Positions 59,156 to 64,000 of a stretch of 64,000 nucleotides of DNA are shown here, one piece after another (positions within the stretch are counted from its first letter, which is position 1; each line of letters starts with the position of its first letter). The notes beneath the pieces were generated by a model that made no database searches, was not told the DNA's origin, and saw only the letters and a list, made by a program, of their open reading frames with translations. Made by a program: the position numbers and the translations under genes. Location of the stretch: assembly GCF_008330945.1 (NCBI RefSeq), contig NZ_CP043489.1, positions 3,111,501-3,175,500 on the forward strand. Reading direction: 5' to 3'. Source of the stretch: Labrys sp. KNU-23. GTDB lineage: Bacteria; Pseudomonadota; Alphaproteobacteria; Rhizobiales; Labraceae.

Positions 59156-60136
59156 TTACTTTGCAACGTCCTTGGCACGCGCCAATACGGCTTGCGGCAG
59201 GGGGGCGCCCATCTTTTCGGCGGCCTTGGCGTTGATGACCAGGCTGACGCCCTTGGAGTTCTCGACCGGAATGTCGCCGGGCTTCTCGCCCTTCAACACG
59301 CGGGCCGCGACATGGCCGGCCTGGCGACCGATCTCGAACTGGTCGAGGCCGAGAGCGGCGACCGCGCCACGCCCGACGCTGTCGGGATCGCTGGCGAACA
59401 CCGGCAGGCGGCTGTCGAAGCCGACCTGCAGCACCGATTCCAGGGCCGAGACCACCAGATTGTCATTGGGGATGTAGATCGCATCGGCCTTGCCCACCAG
59501 GCTCTGCGCGGCTGCACCGACATCGGAGGATTTGGTCGCGGGGGAGGGCAGGATTTCCAGCCCGCGTTCGCCTGCCAGCTTGCGCAGCGCCTCGATCACC
59601 GACAGGCTGTTGACCTCGCCGGAGTTGTAGACCACGCCCACCACCTTGGCCTTGGGCAGGACTTCCTTGATCAGGTCGAGCTGGCCAGCTGCGGGCGGAA
59701 AGTCGCTGACGCCGGTGATGTTGCCGCCGGGCTTGTCGAGGGTCTTCACCAATTGCGCGCCGAGCGGATCGGTCACGGCGGCGAAGACGACGGGGATGTC
59801 CCTGGTTGCCGCTGCGACGGCCTGGGAGGAGGGGGTGGTGATCGGCACGATCACGGCCGGGTTTTCGCCGACGAATTTCTGGGCGATCTGGGCTGCGGTG
59901 GCCGGGCTGCCCTGCGCCGATTCATAGAGGACGGTGATGGCCTCGCCCTCCGCATAGCCCTTGTCCTTGAGACCGGCCTTCACGCCCTCGCGGATGGCGT
60001 TGAGCGAGGGATGTTCGACGATGGCGGTGATCGCGACCACCGGCTTGTCGGCAGCAGCGGCGCCCGTAACGGTCGCGACCTGGGCGAAGCTGGCGAGAAG
60101 AACGGCGGCAAGGCCGAGAGAACGGAGAGGGATCAT
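59156..60136 (-). CDS. ABC transporter substrate-binding protein (TrpX family), copy 1
   Basis: 326 residues. Signal peptide MIPLRSLGLAAVLLASFAQVATVTG with cleavage near AAAADK. The type I binding fold (COG2984) has IVEHPSLNAIREGVKAGLKDKGY near residue 40, QGSPATAAQIAQKFVGE near 72 and VFAAVTDPLGAQLVK near 118. It is clearly a paralogue of the next upstream gene, with the same motifs in the same order. Ligand unknown; TrpX relatives bind aromatic amino acids or other hydrophobic compounds. It precedes the permease gene. Confidence 0.9.
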   Translation of the reverse strand: MIPLRSLGLAAVLLASFAQVATVTGAAAADKPVVAITAIVEHPSLNAIREGVKAGLKDKGYAEGEAITVLYESAQGSPATAAQIAQKFVGENPAVIVPITTPSSQAVAAATRDIPVVFAAVTDPLGAQLVKTLDKPGGNITGVSDFPPAAGQLDLIKEVLPKAKVVGVVYNSGEVNSLSVIEALRKLAGERGLEILPSPATKSSDVGAAAQSLVGKADAIYIPNDNLVVSALESVLQVGFDSRLPVFASDPDSVGRGAVAALGLDQFEIGRQAGHVAARVLKGEKPGDIPVENSKGVSLVINAKAAEKMGAPLPQAVLARAKDVAK

Positions 60137-60171
60137 GGCGCGGCTTGCTCGGAATGGGTTGATCTTATGAG

Positions 60172-60196
60172 GGCGGCCGCGCAACGCGCGGCCGCC
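60172..60196 (-). promoter_or_regulatory. GC-rich stem-loop between the two tandem binding-protein genes
   Basis: GGCGGCCGCGC and GCGCGGCCGCC form a perfect 11-base stem with an AAC/GTT loop in the 96-base gap. No T-tract follows, so it is more likely an attenuating or stabilising element than a full terminator. Confidence 0.55.
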
Positions 60197-60232
60197 TGCC
60201 CGGTTATGATGATCCGGATTACTCGACGACGG

Positions 60233-61198
60233 TCATTTTACGACCGTCTTGGCCTTGGCGACCAGATCGGCCGGCAGCGTCACGCCCATCGGGCCGGCGG
60301 TCTTCTGGTTGAGAAAGAGGTCGGTGGCGGAAGGCACGGCCACGGGAATGGCGCTGGGCTTCTCACCCTTGAGGATGCGCACCACCATCTCGCCGGCCAG
60401 GACGCCGGACTTGAAATAGTCGACGCCGATGGAGGCGACCGCGCCACGCTCGACGCCGTTGGTGTCACCGGAGAAGACGGGGATCTTGTTCTCGGTTCCC
60501 ACCGTGATCACCGCTTCCAGGGCCGAGACCACCAGATTGTCGGTGGGCACGAAGATGGCGTCGGCCTTGCCGATCAGGCTCTGCGCCGCGGCGCCGACAT
60601 CGGCCGATTTGGTGGCCGGTGCCTCGAGCGTCTCCAGGCCGAGAGCGGCGGTGGCCTTCTTCATGGCCTCGAGCTGGACCACCGAATTGGCCTCGCCCGG
60701 ATTGTAGATGAAGCCGATCTTCTTGGCGCTCGGTGCGATCGCCTGGATCAGCTTGAGCTGGTCGGGCATCGGGGTGGCATCGGTCACGCCGGTGACGTTG
60801 CCTTCCGGCTTGGCCGGATCCTTGACGAGCTGGGCCGCGACCGGATCGGTCACGGCGGTGAACACGATCGGAATGTCCTTGGTGGCGGCGAGGGCAGCCT
60901 GGGCCGAAGGCGTGGCGATGCCGACGATCACGTCGGCTTTCTCGCCGACATATTTCTGGGCGATCTGCGCGGCGGTGGCGGGGCTGCCCTGGGCCGTCTC
61001 GAACTGGAAGGTGAGGGTGTCGCCGTCCTTGTAGCCGGCATCCTCCAGCGCCTTCTTGACACCGTCGCGGGCGGCATTGAGAGCCGGATGTTCGACGATC
61101 GAGGTCACGGCCACGGTCTTCTTGTCGGCAGCAAAGGCCACGCTGCCGAGCAGGGCGAGTGCCACGCCGGCTACGAGTGTCAAACGGTTGATACGCAT
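60233..61198 (-). CDS. ABC transporter substrate-binding protein (TrpX family), copy 2
   Basis: 321 residues. Signal peptide MRINRLTLVAGVALALLGSVAFAAD. Paralogue of copy 1: IVEHPALNAARDGVKKALEDAGY, QGSPATAAQIAQKYVGE and VFTAVTDPVAAQLVK match closely, while the ligand-facing stretch near residues 175-200 (EANSVVQLEAMKKATAALGLE versus EVNSLSVIEALRKLAGERGLE) differs more. GGGGGAAA precedes the ATG at 61198. It is the first gene of the operon, so both binding proteins probably share one permease and ATPase. Confidence 0.9.
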   Translation of the reverse strand: MRINRLTLVAGVALALLGSVAFAADKKTVAVTSIVEHPALNAARDGVKKALEDAGYKDGDTLTFQFETAQGSPATAAQIAQKYVGEKADVIVGIATPSAQAALAATKDIPIVFTAVTDPVAAQLVKDPAKPEGNVTGVTDATPMPDQLKLIQAIAPSAKKIGFIYNPGEANSVVQLEAMKKATAALGLETLEAPATKSADVGAAAQSLIGKADAIFVPTDNLVVSALEAVITVGTENKIPVFSGDTNGVERGAVASIGVDYFKSGVLAGEMVVRILKGEKPSAIPVAVPSATDLFLNQKTAGPMGVTLPADLVAKAKTVVK

Positions 61199-61510
61199 GT
61201 GGTTGTTTCCCCCTTGCTCGCGAATTTTCCGCCGGGTGGCGGCCATTCGGGGCTTGTAAGCCACAACCGATCAACCAAACGCTGCGGCAATGCAAGATGC
61301 TCATGCGCTCGAAAGCGGAAAAATTCACCAAACATGGAAGGGCGCTCGTTCAGGCCCTGTTTTTGGAAAGATTATTAAACTGAGGCGCTCTGACACGAAA
61401 TCTTGCCTGTGTATCGTTAGCGCCAGCTTTGCTGGTTGGGCAGTTTTTGGCTGAGCGGCGCAAGATCGGCAATGCAGTCTTTTCTTTGCAGACGGTGCTT
61501 CCATGCGGGT

Positions 61511-61684
61511 CCGAAGACCGGCAAACCAGTTCGACGCACCCTTCTCGGCGTGCCGGTCTTCAGGCCGGCATAGGCCGCACGATGTTGGCGAGGGGCCCAA
61601 AAAGAAAGGGCGCGAACCCTGAAGGTCGCGCCCTTTCTGCAATCGTGGTGGGTCCAAAAGCCGGTCAGAGACCGGCGTCCCAGA
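61511..61684. repeat. Degenerate family A element around the rpsA terminator
   Basis: The right end (61655-61684, minus strand) reads TCTGGGACGCCGGTCTCTGA then CCGGC, the family A arm with hairpin GCCGGTC-TCT-GACCGGC. The left part (61511-61575) has GCCGG...CCGGC stems but no clean mirror of the right end. The remainder of the 487-base gap 61199-61685 shows only the rpsA terminator. Confidence 0.45.
61598..61636 (-). terminator. Rho-independent terminator of rpsA
   Basis: On the minus strand AAAGGGCGCGA and TCGCGCCCTTT form an 11-base stem followed by CTTTTTGG, 50 bases after the rpsA stop. Confidence 0.85.
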
Positions 61685-61685
61685 C

Positions 61686-63383
61686 TTACTTCTTCTCGGT
61701 GCGGGCGCGCAGCGCGGCGCCGAGAATGTCACCGAGGGAAGCACCGGCATCGGACGAACCGTAGTTCGCGATGGCTTCCTTCTCTTCGGCCATTTCCAGA
61801 GCCTTGATCGAGACCTGGACCTTGCGAGCCTTGCGGTCGAACTGGATGACGCGAGCGTCAACCTTTTCGCCGGCAGCGAAGCGCTCGGGGCGCTGATCGG
61901 CGCGATCGCGGGCCAGATCGCCACGGCGGATGAAGGCCGTGAGGTCGGTGCCGGTGATCTTGACGTCGATGCCACCTTCCTTGACGTCGGTGACTTCGCA
62001 GGTGACGACCTGGTTCTTCTTCAGTTCGCCGGCATCGACGAAGGGGTCACCCGCGAGCTGCTTGATGCCCAGCGAGATGCGCTCCTTCTCGACGTCCACG
62101 TCGAGCACCACGGCCTTGACCATGTCGCCCTTGCGGAAGTCGTCGATGACCTGCTCGCCCGGACGGTTCCAGTCGAGGTCGGAGAGATGGACCATGCCGT
62201 CCACATCGCCGTCGAGGCCAATGAACAGGCCGAACTCGGTCTTGTTCTTGACTTCGCCTTCGACCACCGAACCGTTCGGGTGCTTGTCGGCAAAATCTTC
62301 CCAGGGGTTGGAAAGGGTCTGCTTGAGGCCGAGCGAGATGCGGCGCTTGATCGGGTCGACCTCGAGGATCTGCACTTCCACTTCCTGCGAGGTGGAGACG
62401 ATCTTGCCGGGGTGGACGTTCTTCTTGGTCCACGACATTTCGGAAACGTGGATCAGGCCTTCGATGCCCGGCTCCAGTTCCACGAACGCGCCGTAGTCCG
62501 TGATGTTGGTGACGCGGCCGGTGAACTTGGCCTGCAGCGGGTACTTGGCGTCGATGCCCAGCCACGGATCGGCCTGGAGCTGCTTCATGCCCAGCGAGAT
62601 GCGGTGCGTCTCGTGGTTGATCTTGATGATCTTGACCTTGACCTGCTGGCCGATGGTCAGAAGCTCCGTCGGATGGTTCACGCGGCGCCATGCGATGTCG
62701 GTGACATGCAGGAGGCCGTCGATGCCGCCCAGATCAACGAACGCACCGTAATCGGTGATGTTCTTGACCACGCCGTCGACCACCTGACCCTCTTCGAGGT
62801 TCTGGACGATCTCGTGACGCTGCTCGGCGCGGCTCTCTTCGAGGACCGTGCGGCGGGAGACGACGATGTTGCCGCGGCGGCGATCCATCTTGAGGATCTG
62901 GAAGGGCTGCGGAACGTTCATCAGCGGGGTGACGTCGCGGATCGGACGGATGTCGACCTGGCTGCGTGGCAGGAAGGCCACGGCGCCGTCGAGGTCGACG
63001 GTGAAGCCACCCTTGACCTGGTTGAAGATGACGCCGTCGACCTTTTCATTGGCCTCGAACGACTTCTCCAGCTTGATCCAGCTCTCTTCGCGGCGAGCCT
63101 TGTCACGCGAGATGACGGCTTCGCCCAGAGCGTTTTCGATGCGCTCGAGGTAAACCTCGACGACATCGCCGACCTTGAGCGCGCTGTCGCGGCCCGGGCC
63201 GTTGAATTCCTTGAGAGCTACGCGGCCTTCGGTCTTGAGGCCGACATCGATGACGGCAAGGTCCTTCTCGATGGCGACGACGGTGCCCTTGACGACCGAA
63301 CCTTCGGCCATATCGCTGGTGCCGAACGTCTCGTCGAGCATCGCAGCGAAATCTTCACGCAGCACGTTTTCCTGTACGGACAT
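61686..63383 (-). CDS. rpsA: 30S ribosomal protein S1
   Basis: 565 residues, the normal alphaproteobacterial length. Six S1 RNA-binding domains can be followed: for example GSVVKGTVVAIEKDLAVIDVG near residue 28, GQVVDGVVKNITDYGAFVDLGG near 200, the near-copy LQAKFTGRVTNITDYGAFVELEPG near 285, and GSVVEGEVKNKTEFGLFIGLDG near 372. It brings mRNA to the 30S subunit. AGGAAA lies seven bases before the ATG at 63383. The usual upstream cmk gene is missing here; a cupin gene lies upstream instead. In the 323-base gap 63384-63706 the leader holds a GTGTTTT...AAAACAC hairpin near 63462-63482, and nothing else was recognised. Confidence 0.96.
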   Translation of the reverse strand: MSVQENVLREDFAAMLDETFGTSDMAEGSVVKGTVVAIEKDLAVIDVGLKTEGRVALKEFNGPGRDSALKVGDVVEVYLERIENALGEAVISRDKARREESWIKLEKSFEANEKVDGVIFNQVKGGFTVDLDGAVAFLPRSQVDIRPIRDVTPLMNVPQPFQILKMDRRRGNIVVSRRTVLEESRAEQRHEIVQNLEEGQVVDGVVKNITDYGAFVDLGGIDGLLHVTDIAWRRVNHPTELLTIGQQVKVKIIKINHETHRISLGMKQLQADPWLGIDAKYPLQAKFTGRVTNITDYGAFVELEPGIEGLIHVSEMSWTKKNVHPGKIVSTSQEVEVQILEVDPIKRRISLGLKQTLSNPWEDFADKHPNGSVVEGEVKNKTEFGLFIGLDGDVDGMVHLSDLDWNRPGEQVIDDFRKGDMVKAVVLDVDVEKERISLGIKQLAGDPFVDAGELKKNQVVTCEVTDVKEGGIDVKITGTDLTAFIRRGDLARDRADQRPERFAAGEKVDARVIQFDRKARKVQVSIKALEMAEEKEAIANYGSSDAGASLGDILGAALRARTEKK

Positions 63384-63706
63384 ATGTTTTCCTGGCGCCG
63401 GCGGTTGGTGTTGATCATCGTTTCCGGAAGGCGGCAGGGCTGCTGGAGCAGCCACAGGCGGGGTGTTTTGAGAAAAAACACGCCCGGCCGGCGCAAGGCC
63501 CGCACTGCGGAAACGTCTTTCTGGTCTATTTTTCGGACGCTTGTCTCATCATGGATGACAGCTCAGCGTCAGATGGGCGGTTCCATATCAAGATGGAAGG
63601 GGGAGAGCAAGGCGAAAGGCAATTTTTCGCCGTTTTCCAGCCGCTGAGGGCCAGAACTCCGGCAAAAATGGCGATGGGTGCCGTTGACCGGGCGGCGATG
63701 GGGCCG

Positions 63707-64000
63707 CTATTCCCGTATTGCCTGCTGCAGCACGCTCGGAGCCCCCGTCCGATAGTCTTCGCGCAGGGGATGGAAGACGTCCATCGTGCGGCAGGCCGTC
63801 AGGGCCCGGCCGGAATGCGGGGCATTCGGCGGCACCACGGCGACCATGCCCGGTTTCAGCACCATGGTCTGGCCGTCGACCGTGACTTCCAGTTCGCCTT
63901 CGAACTGATGCACCACCTGTTCATGCAGGTGGGCGTGCAACGGCAGCATGGCCCCGGCCTCGATCTGCCAGAGCACGAAGGTCATCGCGCCCGAATGCAT
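63707..64000 (-). CDS. Cupin domain protein, cut by the window edge
   Basis: The last 97 residues or more of a small cupin. The two conserved cupin motifs are present: LPLHAHLHEQVVHQFEGELEV near the start, with two or three metal-binding His and a Glu, and KPGMVAVVPPNAPHSGRAL later with the last His. The ATG at the very edge may be internal, since related cupins usually have about 15 more N-terminal residues. A single-domain metal-binding cupin of this size can be an enzyme or a sensor; no function can be given. Confidence 0.8.
   Translation of the reverse strand: MHSGAMTFVLWQIEAGAMLPLHAHLHEQVVHQFEGELEVTVDGQTMVLKPGMVAVVPPNAPHSGRALTACRTMDVFHPLREDYRTGAPSVLQQAIRE

Noticed and set aside
1..64000. 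CRISPR arrays, tRNA or rRNA genes, insertion sequences and prophage genes
   Set aside because: No regularly spaced direct repeats, cloverleaf-like genes, rRNA segments, transposases or phage genes were found; the repeats present are dispersed inverted elements.

Overview
The window is GC-rich (mid-60s percent by eye), densely coded chromosomal DNA of an alphaproteobacterium, most likely order Hyphomicrobiales (Rhizobiales). The main evidence is the block chvI-chvG-hprK(short)-manX-ptsH, the glxC/glxD/glnT trio, an adjacent addB-addA pair, and intergenic palindromes of the rhizobial 'CTTCTCCCC...GGGGAGAAGG' and 'GTCATGCCCGGGC' kinds. The genus cannot be fixed from the sequence alone. No rRNA, tRNA, prophage, transposase or CRISPR array was seen.

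Layout. 1-3.5 kb: end of a glutamate-synthase-like operon (GXGXG subunit, FMN subunit, type III glutamine synthetase), either the rhizobial Glx/GlnT set or the N-methylglutamate/gamma-glutamylmethylamide set. 3.5-7.7 kb: FUSC exporter divergent from a LysR regulator, then an AEC-family transporter. 8-16 kb: a DszC/SfnB-like flavoprotein divergent from a DszA/NtaA-like monooxygenase and a complete branched-chain-type (HAAT) ABC importer, read here as an organosulfur or related uptake-and-oxidation locus. 16.3-21.1 kb: a FadR-type GntR regulator and a ribose-type ABC importer whose ATPase has an extra C-terminal domain. 21.4-23.3 kb: htpG. 23.5-23.7 kb: a candidate structured small RNA with a strong terminator. 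23.9-28.2 kb: nitrogen-PTS/HprK/ChvG-ChvI signalling block. 28.4-32.5 kb: HugZ-like protein, alpha/beta hydrolase divergent from a GlxA-type AraC regulator, and an MFS exporter. 32.8-34.2 kb: an unassigned 452-residue protein with a cysteine-peptidase-like Cys/His arrangement. 34.3-38.3 kb: RidA, a NrtR-like degenerate-Nudix regulator, a small lipoprotein, and an SPFH protein with an NAD-kinase-fold partner. Matching AT-rich operator-like sites lie upstream of the regulator and of the SPFH gene. 38.4-47 kb: an arginine-transaminase-like (AruH/AruI) pair followed by acyl-CoA dehydrogenase, SIS protein, ADP-forming acyl-CoA ligase and enoyl-CoA hydratase. 47.1-49.2 kb: a TetR gene with an operator in its promoter and probably no leader, a GFA-like protein, and a ParE-type toxin-antitoxin pair. 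49.3-55.8 kb: addB-addA. 55.9-57.3 kb: HxlR divergent from a quinone oxidoreductase. 57.3-61.2 kb: TrpXYZ-type ABC importer with two tandem binding proteins. 61.7-63.4 kb: rpsA. 63.7-64 kb: the end of a cupin protein.

At least three families of palindromic intergenic elements punctuate these operons. In the most unusual family each arm is itself a small hairpin, and the stem sequence changes from copy to copy while pairing is kept. The observations most worth testing are the NrtR/SPFH/NAD-kinase regulon, the orphan cysteine-peptidase-like protein, the CoA-dependent module attached to AruHI, and the candidate RNA at 23.5-23.7 kb.
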